From Herbaspirillum autotrophicum (GTDB lineage Bacteria > Pseudomonadota > Gammaproteobacteria > Burkholderiales > Burkholderiaceae_D), in assembly GCF_001189915.1 (NCBI RefSeq), contig NZ_LFLS01000017.1, positions 58,901-122,900 of the forward strand: 64,000 nt of DNA. The letters are read 5' to 3'. Position 1 is the stretch's first letter, and each line of letters starts with the position of its first letter. Below, piece by piece: positions 54,038 to 60,401 of this stretch. Under the pieces are notes generated by a model. The model saw nothing but the letters and a program-made list of their open reading frames with translations. It searched no databases and had not been told where the DNA came from. Made by a program: the position numbers and the translations under genes.

Positions 54038-54982
54038 ATGACTTACATCAGTCCCCACCAATCTTCCGCAGATAATGTGCATTTCTCTCCTGCGGCGGAA
54101 GAAACACCTGCGCAACATTCCTCCACGACTTCGGCCGCACCGCAGAGAACCGGCGCACCTCATTTGCCGGGGTCGGTTGCGGGACAAGGCGCAAGTCGCC
54201 ACCCGTTGCAGAACAGCGAGGCCAAGATCGACCTGCGCGTCCCCTTTTATTCGCTTCCGATCGAGCTGCGAAACAAGATTGCAGATGGCCTCGATGTCGC
54301 GACCAAATTGAATTTGAAATTGACATGCCGGCAAGCGTATGCAGAAGGTAACCAACTTCATTTCGACATCTCGGTATCAAATGGAAATGAATTGGACGAT
54401 GCGCTCGTCTTCTTTGGTCAGGCCAAAGGAAAGCTCCACAGTCTGGATATCACGCCGCAAGGAACGACTGACACCATCTGGTCAAATGTCAGTGCACTCG
54501 GGCGATTCCGATCCGGTGCTGCCGCAATCTTCGATCCGCCGTCAGTGACCGCTACGATCGACATCAAACTCTCCCAGCTACAGCGATTGCAGGAGAAGCC
54601 TTTCTCGTCATTGCGATCCCTCACACTGAGTGGCGGCCGGCTTGCCGACAAAGGAGCGGATGTACCGCAACAAGTCGCCACCCTGCTCAGCAGTCTGCCG
54701 CTTAAACATATCCGGCTGGTGAACAACGATTGGCTTGAGGCTGCTCACCTGGATCAGCTCTGCAAAGGAGGCATCCGTTCGTTCTCTCTGCTGGGAAATT
54801 CCCGCCTGACGACGCGGGACATCGCGCAATTGGCAAAGCGAGCCAATGTCAAGATCGATGTCGCGGCAGACGCGGAGGAACTGGCTTTGCGAAGAGATGC
54901 CATCCGGCACGCAATCGAGAGCAGCCCCACAGCGCAGCTGCAAGTGAGAAGCTATGTGATGGCATCCCAACTTGTGGGCTGA
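54038..54982 (+). CDS. F-box and leucine-rich protein, effector-like
   Basis: A 314-residue protein with no signal peptide and a Ser/Thr/Pro/Gln-rich head (residues 1-62), as in type III effectors. Residues about 68-100 match the eukaryotic F-box: FYSLPIELRNKIADGL then LNLKLTCRQAY. From about 190 on are leucine-rich units: FSSLRSLTLSGGRL, LPLKHIRLVNNDWL, GIRSFSLLGNSRL. The domain order is like the GALA effectors of Ralstonia, which join host ubiquitin ligases. No secretion-system gene is in the window. The neighbouring repeat marks the left end of the tRNA island just after it. Confidence 0.6.
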   Translation: MTYISPHQSSADNVHFSPAAEETPAQHSSTTSAAPQRTGAPHLPGSVAGQGASRHPLQNSEAKIDLRVPFYSLPIELRNKIADGLDVATKLNLKLTCRQAYAEGNQLHFDISVSNGNELDDALVFFGQAKGKLHSLDITPQGTTDTIWSNVSALGRFRSGAAAIFDPPSVTATIDIKLSQLQRLQEKPFSSLRSLTLSGGRLADKGADVPQQVATLLSSLPLKHIRLVNNDWLEAAHLDQLCKGGIRSFSLLGNSRLTTRDIAQLAKRANVKIDVAADAEELALRRDAIRHAIESSPTAQLQVRSYVMASQLVG

Positions 54983-55092
54983 TACCATCAACGCGACCGC
55001 GAAAGCAGTTGCGTTCCCCTCCGGTCTTGAACACTGTTTTGCTCTGCATACGGAGCGATATTCGCTGTTGCGGAATCGGCGCTGATTTGCAG

Positions 55093-55124
55093 AAAAAAGG
55101 CCTGCAGCGATGCCGGCCTTTTTT
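55093..55124 (-). terminator. intrinsic terminator, the former tRNA-Thr terminator
   Basis: Perfect stem AAAAAAGGCC/GGCCTTTTTT with a 12-base loop. It lies just left of the tRNA-like repeat, which is where a terminator of the leftward tRNA gene should be; the island now separates the two. Confidence 0.7.
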
Positions 55125-55128
55125 ACTC

Positions 55129-55161
55129 TGGTGCTGATGAGAGGAATCGAACCTCCGACCT
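55129..55161 (-). repeat. distal attachment repeat (tRNA-Thr 3' end copy)
   Basis: 33 bases identical to 59270-59302, the 3' end of tRNA-Thr including CCA and the T-arm, in the same orientation. After that the match stops. Confidence 0.85.
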
Positions 55162-55192
55162 CGCGATTATCTGGTGTCATACCTGTCCTCAC

Positions 55193-55363
55193 TCAAATCT
55201 CTTGTTGTGCCAACGTTGGCTCGGGGCCATGACACGAAACGACGTGTACATCTTGCTCACCTGATTCCAAAACGTTGAGTTCTGCTGCGGCAGCTCGTTC
55301 GTCGATTAAGACATCTGCACTCCTGCGACGCGCGCTCTGGATTGAGTTACGAAGCGAAAGCAT
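55193..55363 (-). CDS. small hypothetical protein in the island
   Basis: Weak call. A 56-residue frame, polar and Arg/Ala/Glu-rich (SARRRSADVLIDERAAAAELNVLESGEQD), in the same reading frame as the next gene upstream and separated from it by a single stop. It may be the second half of a broken gene. No ribosome site of note. Confidence 0.3.
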   Translation of the reverse strand: MLSLRNSIQSARRRSADVLIDERAAAAELNVLESGEQDVHVVSCHGPEPTLAQQEI

Positions 55364-55390
55364 TTCTGCTTCTGCTTGAATACAGACTAG

Positions 55391-55567
55391 TCAGAGGTAT
55401 TCGCCCAAGCCACCCTCGCCCTCAGGTATGACGAAGGCAAACCGGCGCCCGTCACCGAATGTCAGATCCTGTTGCCACGTCGTGTTGACCACAACCACAC
55501 CGATCTGTGGAGCGTGTTTAATCATGTCCGGGAAAACCTGCTTGAGTGCGTGCGGAGGGGCGTTCAT
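55391..55567 (-). CDS. small hypothetical protein in the island
   Basis: A 58-residue product beginning MNAPPHALKQVFPDM, with a beta-like middle (QIGVVVVNTTWQQDLTFGDG). The ATG at 55567 has a strong GGAGGGA site eight bases upstream. Ends GEYL-stop; the frame continues after that stop into the next small frame. No family recognised. Confidence 0.42.
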   Translation of the reverse strand: MNAPPHALKQVFPDMIKHAPQIGVVVVNTTWQQDLTFGDGRRFAFVIPEGEGGLGEYL

Positions 55568-55723
55568 CGTGCCGCTCCCTCCGCCCAACGGCAGATGCTC
55601 GGATCAGGCATTGATACAAATTCTTTCTCAGTAATGCTTGGCTGACAACTTTTGTGGTCAGGCAAGGCCAATTTAATCTATTCGAACAAATAGATTTTCT
55701 TTATTTGCACTTGAAAATACAAA

Positions 55724-55782
55724 AATATATTCGCACACATATATTTATGATGTTTTCGTTAAATCGACACAAAATATATTCG
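55724..55782. promoter_or_regulatory. AT-rich hipBA control region with AATATATTCG repeats
   Basis: AATATATTCG occurs at 55724-55733 and 55773-55782, with more TATATT words at 55741-55745, 55788-55793 and 55838-55845, all in front of hipB. HipB-type proteins bind repeated sites before their own operon; this array is the likely target. ATATATTCGCA is also shared with the operator at 57728-57751. Confidence 0.45.
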
Positions 55783-55857
55783 TTTGGATATATTTTTTCG
55801 TTCGGTTTCACGTTTATATTAAAATCTATCCATTCACATATATTTTGGGTGGGATTG

Positions 55858-56163
55858 ATGAAAGTCCAGATAACGACCGTGGCAGAACTTGGTGAGGTGA
55901 TTCGTGCCACACGCAAGGCCAACAATATCCGGCTCGATGATGTAGCCAGTATGGCCGGCCTCGGCCCCGTGTTTGTTGGTGACGTCGAGTACGGCAAGGA
56001 AACCGTCCAAATGGGCCGCGTTCTTCAGCTGCTGCGTGAACTGGGCCTCACACTCGTCGTAGACGTGCCCGTATCGACAGTGCCGCATCTGGAGAAAATT
56101 CGTCAGCGCGGTGGTCTCGTGCGTCCGAGTATTCGCAAACATATGCGGAGCATGAAAGAATGA
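55858..56163 (+). CDS. hipB: HipB-type antitoxin, XRE family
   Basis: A 101-residue DNA-binding protein. The helix-turn-helix is residues about 20-55 (RKANNIRLDDVASMAGLGPVFVGDVEYGK), with a Lys/Arg-rich tail. It would neutralise and dock onto HipA and repress the operon. Start at ATG 55858; a longer frame reads back through AT-rich repeats. The stop overlaps the hipA start by four bases. Confidence 0.85.
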   Translation: MKVQITTVAELGEVIRATRKANNIRLDDVASMAGLGPVFVGDVEYGKETVQMGRVLQLLRELGLTLVVDVPVSTVPHLEKIRQRGGLVRPSIRKHMRSMKE

Positions 56164-57494
56164 TTCGCACCCTGCTCGCCTACATCAACGATGCTCACGT
56201 CGGAACGCTGAGCACGGAAGAAAACATCTGGCGCTTCGAATACACCCAGGAATGGGCATCTGCCGAAGAAGGATATGACCTGTCTCCCGCCCTGCCCCGC
56301 CGCACTGCGGATGGATCGGGCATGCTGCACATTGACGGCAGCAGTTCCCGCCCGGTGCAATGGTATTTCGATAATCTGCTGCCTGAAGAAGCCCTGCGCA
56401 CCGTGTTGGCCGGTCAAGCCGACATTGAGGAAAACGACGCGTTCGGCTTGCTGGCCTACTATGGCCGCGAATCGGCCGGCTCGCTGACGCTTCTGCCTGA
56501 AGGCGCGGCGCGGGTAGCGGCGGGCATGCGGCCGCTACCATTGGCGGAACTCTCCGCCCGCATCAAAGCAATGCCGAGGATTCCGCTGAACACCGATTCA
56601 CCGAAACACATGTCGCTGGCCGGCGCACAGCACAAACTGGCGGTCATCTACAAGGATGGGGAATTATTTGAGCCCGACGGTCCGACCGCATCAACCCACA
56701 TCCTCAAGCCGCAGCACCCGGAAAAAAATGCGTATCCCGCGAGCGTCTTCAATGAATACCTGACCATGCGCGTAGCGCGAGATGCGGGCTTACAAGTGCC
56801 GCACGTGCATCGCCTGTTTTGTCCGGAACCGGTGTACCTGACCGAGCGGTTTGACAGGGTCGCAAACGCCTTTGGTGGTGTTGACCGGTTGCACGTCATC
56901 GATGCCTGCCAGTTACTCAACACCGACCGCCTGTTCAAATACTCGGCAGCGAATGTCGACACGCTGGTGAAGCTGGTTGACAAAATACAGGTGCCGGCCG
57001 CAGCACGCCAATGGTTTTACGACTGGCTGGTGTTCAACATTCTGATCGGCAACGGTGACAACCATCTCAAGAACATCTCATTCATGGTTTCCCCTACCGG
57101 GATTGTCATTTCACCCTGCTACGACCTGTTATGCACTGCCGCTTACGATACACGGGCTGTCGACCCGGATTCGGGAAAATGGCCAGACACCGGCGTCGCG
57201 CTCAAGCCAAATCCGGAAGTAAAGTACTTCTCCGATATCACCCGGGAGGTCGTCATTGCCGCTGGCATCACTCTGGGCTTGGGCCGCGCAGCGGCAACGC
57301 GCAGGCTAGACAACCTTGTTCGGACAGTACCTGTCTCGGTCACCAAGGTAAGCGCAGAAATAATTCAAGAGAATGCACAGCAGACCGAAGAAGTGCAGCA
57401 AGGGCTGGCGTACGACGCGCGCATGCGGGACATTATCGAACACATGATTTTAGGAGAAATGACAAAACGCCTTCAGCAAGTAACTGCTCCCTAG
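56160..57494 (+). CDS. hipA: HipA-type serine/threonine kinase toxin
   Basis: A 444-residue toxin. N-terminal couple domain, phosphorylation/gly loop in HMSLAGAQHKLAV (near residue 150), ATP site in THILKPQ, catalytic NILIGNGDNHLKN (near 300) and metal Asp in PCYDLLCTAAY. HipA of E. coli phosphorylates glutamyl-tRNA synthetase and stops growth; the same target is inferred, not shown. ATGA overlap with hipB gives coupled expression. Inside the tRNA island. Confidence 0.9.
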   Translation: MIRTLLAYINDAHVGTLSTEENIWRFEYTQEWASAEEGYDLSPALPRRTADGSGMLHIDGSSSRPVQWYFDNLLPEEALRTVLAGQADIEENDAFGLLAYYGRESAGSLTLLPEGAARVAAGMRPLPLAELSARIKAMPRIPLNTDSPKHMSLAGAQHKLAVIYKDGELFEPDGPTASTHILKPQHPEKNAYPASVFNEYLTMRVARDAGLQVPHVHRLFCPEPVYLTERFDRVANAFGGVDRLHVIDACQLLNTDRLFKYSAANVDTLVKLVDKIQVPAAARQWFYDWLVFNILIGNGDNHLKNISFMVSPTGIVISPCYDLLCTAAYDTRAVDPDSGKWPDTGVALKPNPEVKYFSDITREVVIAAGITLGLGRAAATRRLDNLVRTVPVSVTKVSAEIIQENAQQTEEVQQGLAYDARMRDIIEHMILGEMTKRLQQVTAP

Positions 57495-57803
57495 CCCGCT
57501 GCTCCCGACAAACCTCAAGAAAGCGATCTGTGCCGGCAATTTGCCGGGATAAGGCAGTGCATCGGAATTTCTCAAGCATTCGCCGCTGCACACACAAAAC
57601 ACGGCCACTATCCACAGCAACCTGACGCGCCAACCTGTAGCAATCATCAACATTTTCAGCGAACTGACTAGATGCGGCTCCATTTTGATCATCTTCAACA
57701 CCAAAGCACAATTACTATTGATTCGTATTGCGATATGATATATATTCGCAAAAAGATCATCAAGTAAATCATTTTACGAATCCCATTTACACTGGAGTTC
57801 TTC
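57495..57803. other. 309-bp region between hipA and the XRE gene
   Basis: No supported gene. AT content rises towards 57720-57780, which holds a palindromic operator (57728-57751) in front of the XRE gene. Confidence 0.45.
57728..57751. promoter_or_regulatory. palindromic operator TTGCGA-N12-TCGCAA
   Basis: Inverted repeat TTGCGA/TCGCAA around an AT core, 53 bases before the XRE start codon. Likely bound by that XRE protein. The right half shares ATATATTCGCA with the hipB upstream region. Confidence 0.55.
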
Positions 57804-58214
57804 ATGTTTGATTTAATGATTGGTCTTATGCAAAACGAAGAACACCGCCGGGCTTTCGGCAAACGACTCAAGGAGTTGCGTAATCAGCGCCGTTGGACAC
57901 AAAAAGAAGTTGCAGCCCGGATCGGCTTGCAGCTCTCGCAATTCAACAAGTATGAATCCGGCATGCATGTGCCACCAGCCGACAAGCTGCTGCAACTGGC
58001 AGAAGTGTTTGTTACCACCACCGATTATTTGCTGATGGGCACAGTCTCCGATGCGGTGCCTATCAGCAATGTGCGCTTGCTGGAGAGATTCCAGGCCTTG
58101 GCACAGTGTCAGCAGGAAGACCAGGACGCCGCCATCCGGCTTATCGATGCACTCATATTCAGGCATCGCATGGAATCCGCAGCACAAGCAACAGACAAGG
58201 AACGTCACGTATAA
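57804..58214 (+). CDS. XRE-family regulator
   Basis: A 136-residue protein with a Cro/C1-type helix-turn-helix at residues about 18-75 (KRLKELRNQRRWTQKEVAARIGLQLSQFNKYESG) and a helical C-terminus. The ATG at 57804 has GGAG seven bases upstream and was preferred to the internal Met at 57828. It is 11 bases before the ORF6N gene, so the two form an operon. Confidence 0.85.
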   Translation: MFDLMIGLMQNEEHRRAFGKRLKELRNQRRWTQKEVAARIGLQLSQFNKYESGMHVPPADKLLQLAEVFVTTTDYLLMGTVSDAVPISNVRLLERFQALAQCQQEDQDAAIRLIDALIFRHRMESAAQATDKERHV

Positions 58215-58225
58215 AAGGAGCACCC

Positions 58226-58816
58226 ATGAGTAGTGAGCTATTACCGCTGGAAACGATAACGCATCGCATCGTGTTATTGCGCGGACAGAAGGTATTGCTT
58301 GATGCTGACTTGGCCGCGCTCTATGGCGTGGAAACACGTCGTCTGAACGAGCAGGTCCGGCGCAACCGCGAACGTTTTCCGGCGGACTTCATTTTTGAAC
58401 TCAATGCCGAGGAGTTCAGCAACTTGAAGTCGCATTTTGCGACATCAAGCTGGGGCGGTCGCCGCAAACTGCCGCTGGCATTTACCGAACATGGGGCGAT
58501 TATGGCGGCAACCGTGCTCAGTTCGCCGCGTTCGGTGGAAATGTCGGTCTATGTAGTACGTGCTTTTGTGAAGCTGCGCGAGGTCTTGGCCAGTCACCAC
58601 GATCTGGCCCGCAAGCTGGAGGAACTGGAGCAAACCACCGAGGCGTTGGCTTTGCGCCATGACACACTCGCGCACAATACCCGCGCGCAGTTGAAGCAGG
58701 TATTCGAGGCTATCCGGGAATTGATGGAGCCGCCTGCAAATAGTGTCAAGAAACGGCCAATAGGATTCGTTACGCCCGATGAGAAACCGGGCAAGCCAAA
58801 AGCCGTGAAGAAGTAG
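58226..58816 (+). CDS. ORF6N-domain protein
   Basis: A 196-residue protein. The ORF6N DNA-binding domain is residues about 8-95 (HRIVLLRGQKVLLDADLAALYGVETRRLNEQVRRN), with the SWGGRRKLPLAFTEHGA motif, followed by a long coiled C-terminal helix (KLEELEQTTEAL) and a Lys-rich tail. Phage- and island-borne, thought to be DNA-binding; sometimes linked to toxin modules. Ribosome site AAGGAG. Cotranscribed with the XRE regulator. Confidence 0.87.
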   Translation: MSSELLPLETITHRIVLLRGQKVLLDADLAALYGVETRRLNEQVRRNRERFPADFIFELNAEEFSNLKSHFATSSWGGRRKLPLAFTEHGAIMAATVLSSPRSVEMSVYVVRAFVKLREVLASHHDLARKLEELEQTTEALALRHDTLAHNTRAQLKQVFEAIRELMEPPANSVKKRPIGFVTPDEKPGKPKAVKK

Positions 58817-58842
58817 TAGCAATGCAGTTGTGTTGAAACAGT

Positions 58843-58924
58843 AAAAGACGCGAACAGTCCGGGTTGCAGCCCAGACCGTTCGCTGACCACTAACCCACTG
58901 AACAGGAGTGAGCCAATGGCTAGG
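58843..58924 (-). ncRNA. candidate SymR-like antisense RNA to symE
   Basis: A leftward RNA is inferred: a -10-like TATCAT (58931-58936 on the minus strand) would start near 58924, cross the symE ribosome site and end at a hairpin (58850-58883) followed by TTTT at 58843-58846. The two non-Watson-Crick positions of the stem can be G-U pairs only on the minus strand, so it folds better there. The length, about 75-80 bases, equals E. coli SymR. Confidence 0.45.
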
Positions 58925-59125
58925 CAAGATGATACGCCAGAACTACCCCCATCTAAAAGAAGCAAACAGGATCGTTTCCTGACCGTGCAACTTTATCCGG
59001 CCGTGAACCCGAAAATTCCCTGGATTCGGCTGCGCGGGCTGTGGTTGCTCCAAGCCGGATTTACGCCGCAGACGCGCATTCGCGTGCGCATCATGAATGA
59101 CTGCTTGGTCATTACGCGGGACTAA
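58916..59125 (+). CDS. symE: SymE-family type I toxin
   Basis: A 69-residue basic protein with the SymE fingerprint PWIRLRGLWLLQAGF followed by TRIRVRIMNDCLVIT. SymE of E. coli is an SOS-induced toxin with an AbrB-like fold, kept low by an antisense RNA across its start. The start ATG at 58916 has CAGGAG upstream; an antisense hairpin is positioned just before it. Last gene of the tRNA island. Confidence 0.82.
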   Translation: MARQDDTPELPPSKRSKQDRFLTVQLYPAVNPKIPWIRLRGLWLLQAGFTPQTRIRVRIMNDCLVITRD

Positions 59126-59147
59126 AAGCTGCAGGATTTTTTATGAT

Positions 59148-59197
59148 AACTCCCTCAACTCGTGCAAAATGCACCGCTGAGGGAGTTTTCTTTTTTC
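59148..59197 (+). terminator. intrinsic terminator after symE
   Basis: Ten-bp stem AACTCCCTCA/TGAGGGAGTT with a 20-base loop, followed by TTCTTTTTTC. Clear Rho-independent terminator. Confidence 0.75.
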
Positions 59198-59269
59198 TTA
59201 GAAGATCACCAGATCGGTACTATGCAGGTTCCGCAGATTGACTGGCATCTCTGCAAGTCAATCTGAAGA

Positions 59270-59302
59270 TGGTGCTGATGAGAGGAATCGAACCTCCGAC
59301 CT
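59270..59302 (-). repeat. proximal attachment repeat inside tRNA-Thr
   Basis: 3' end of the tRNA (CCA and T-arm), the first 33 bases of the gene as read from the left; identical to 55129-55161. Confidence 0.85.
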
Positions 59303-59345
59303 ACTGATTACGAATCAGTTGCTCTGCCAACTGAGCTACATCAGC
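59270..59345 (-). tRNA. tRNA-Thr (anticodon CGT)
   Basis: Complete 76-base cloverleaf with encoded CCA. Acceptor GCTGATG pairs with CATCAGC; D-arm GCTCAGTTGGCAGAGC; anticodon stem ACTGA/TCAGT with loop TTCGTAA gives CGT, reading ACG (Thr); T-arm GTCGGAGGTTCGATTCCTCT-type. The 3' half is duplicated at 55129, so the gene was the integration site of the island. Confidence 0.95.
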
Positions 59346-59377
59346 GTGATCACGTTGACCGCATCACGTCAAACCAC

Positions 59378-60382
59378 TCATTCCTTGTGATACGACGTCA
59401 CCCGTTCCACTTCATTCTTCGAGCCGAGGAACACTGCCACGCGCTGATGCAGTTTTTCCGGTTGCAGGTCGAGGATGCGTTCATGGCCGTTGGTGGCTGC
59501 GCCGCCGGCTTGTTCGACGATGAAGGCCATCGGGTTGGCTTCGTACATCAGGCGCAGTTTGCCCGGCTTGTCCGGTTCACGCGCATCGGCCGGGTACATG
59601 AAGATACCGCCGCGGTTGAGAATGCGGTGCACGTCGGCGACCATGGAGGCGATCCAGCGCATGTTGAAATCTTTTTTGAGCGGACCGGTGACGCCGGCCT
59701 TCATTTCATCCACGTAACGCTTGACCGGCGGATACCAGTGACGTTCGTTGGAAGCGTTGATGGCAAATTCCTTGGTGTCGGCCGGGATCTGGATGTCGCG
59801 TTGGGTCAGTACCCAGGCACCCATTTCGCGGTCCAGCGTGAAGCAGTGCACGCCGTCGCCGGTGGTCAGCACCAGCACGGTTTGCGGGCCGTAGACGGCG
59901 TAGCCGGCAGCGACTTGCCTGGCGCCCGGCTGCAGGAAGTCTTGTTCGGTCGGTGTCGCCATGCCGTCCGGCGCCTTGAGCACCGAGAAGATGGTGCCGA
60001 TCGACACGTTGACATCGATGTTGCTGGAGCCGTCGAGCGGATCGAACAACAACATGTATTCGCCCATCGGATAACGGTTCGGGATCAGATGGATGGTTTC
60101 CATTTCTTCCGATGCCATGGCTGCCAGATGGCCGCCCCATTCATTGGCTTCGAGCAGGATTTCGTTGGAAATCACATCCAGTTTCTTTTGCACTTCGCCC
60201 TGCACGTTTTCGCTGCCGGCGCTGCCCAGCACTTCACCGAGCGCGCCCTTGCCGACGGCGTGGCTGATGCTCTTGCAGGCGCGGCCGACGACTTCGATCA
60301 ACAGGCGCAGTTCGGAGGGGATCTTGTTATGCAGACGCTGCTGCTCGATCAAATGTTGGGTCAGACTGATACGTTTGGTCAT
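59378..60382 (-). CDS. fbp: fructose-1,6-bisphosphatase class I
   Basis: Gluconeogenic enzyme hydrolysing fructose-1,6-bisphosphate (334 residues). Metal and phosphate motifs are visible: EEMETI (near residue 91), [11 protein letters not shown] (near 112), [10 protein letters not shown] and [20 protein letters not shown] with the conserved Glu (near 280). Start [15 protein letters not shown] chosen by homology; upstream frame is not conserved. It is 19 bases behind pepN on the same strand. Confidence 0.96.
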   Translation of the reverse strand: MTKRISLTQHLIEQQRLHNKIPSELRLLIEVVGRACKSISHAVGKGALGEVLGSAGSENVQGEVQKKLDVISNEILLEANEWGGHLAAMASEEMETIHLIPNRYPMGEYMLLFDPLDGSSNIDVNVSIGTIFSVLKAPDGMATPTEQDFLQPGARQVAAGYAVYGPQTVLVLTTGDGVHCFTLDREMGAWVLTQRDIQIPADTKEFAINASNERHWYPPVKRYVDEMKAGVTGPLKKDFNMRWIASMVADVHRILNRGGIFMYPADAREPDKPGKLRLMYEANPMAFIVEQAGGAATNGHERILDLQPEKLHQRVAVFLGSKNEVERVTSYHKE

Positions 60383-60401
60383 GATGCGTTTCCTATGAAA
60401 A

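Larger units (their letters stand above)
55129..59302. mobile_element. integrase-less mini-island at tRNA-Thr
   Basis: About 4.1 kb between direct repeats of the tRNA 3' end, lying on the 3' side of the intact tRNA, as produced by site-specific integration. Cargo: two small unknown genes, hipBA, an XRE regulator, an ORF6N protein and a SymE-type toxin. No recombinase remains, so it is either a remnant or mobilised by an element elsewhere. Confidence 0.75.

Noticed and set aside
55786..55831. GGATA ... TATCC words before hipB as an E. coli HipB operator
   Set aside because: The order and spacing are the reverse of the known TATCC-N8-GGATA site.
59344..59360. CGTGATCACG palindrome next to tRNA-Thr as a regulator site
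   Set aside because: Probably chance; it lies in the short space between the tRNA and fbp without a matching second copy.
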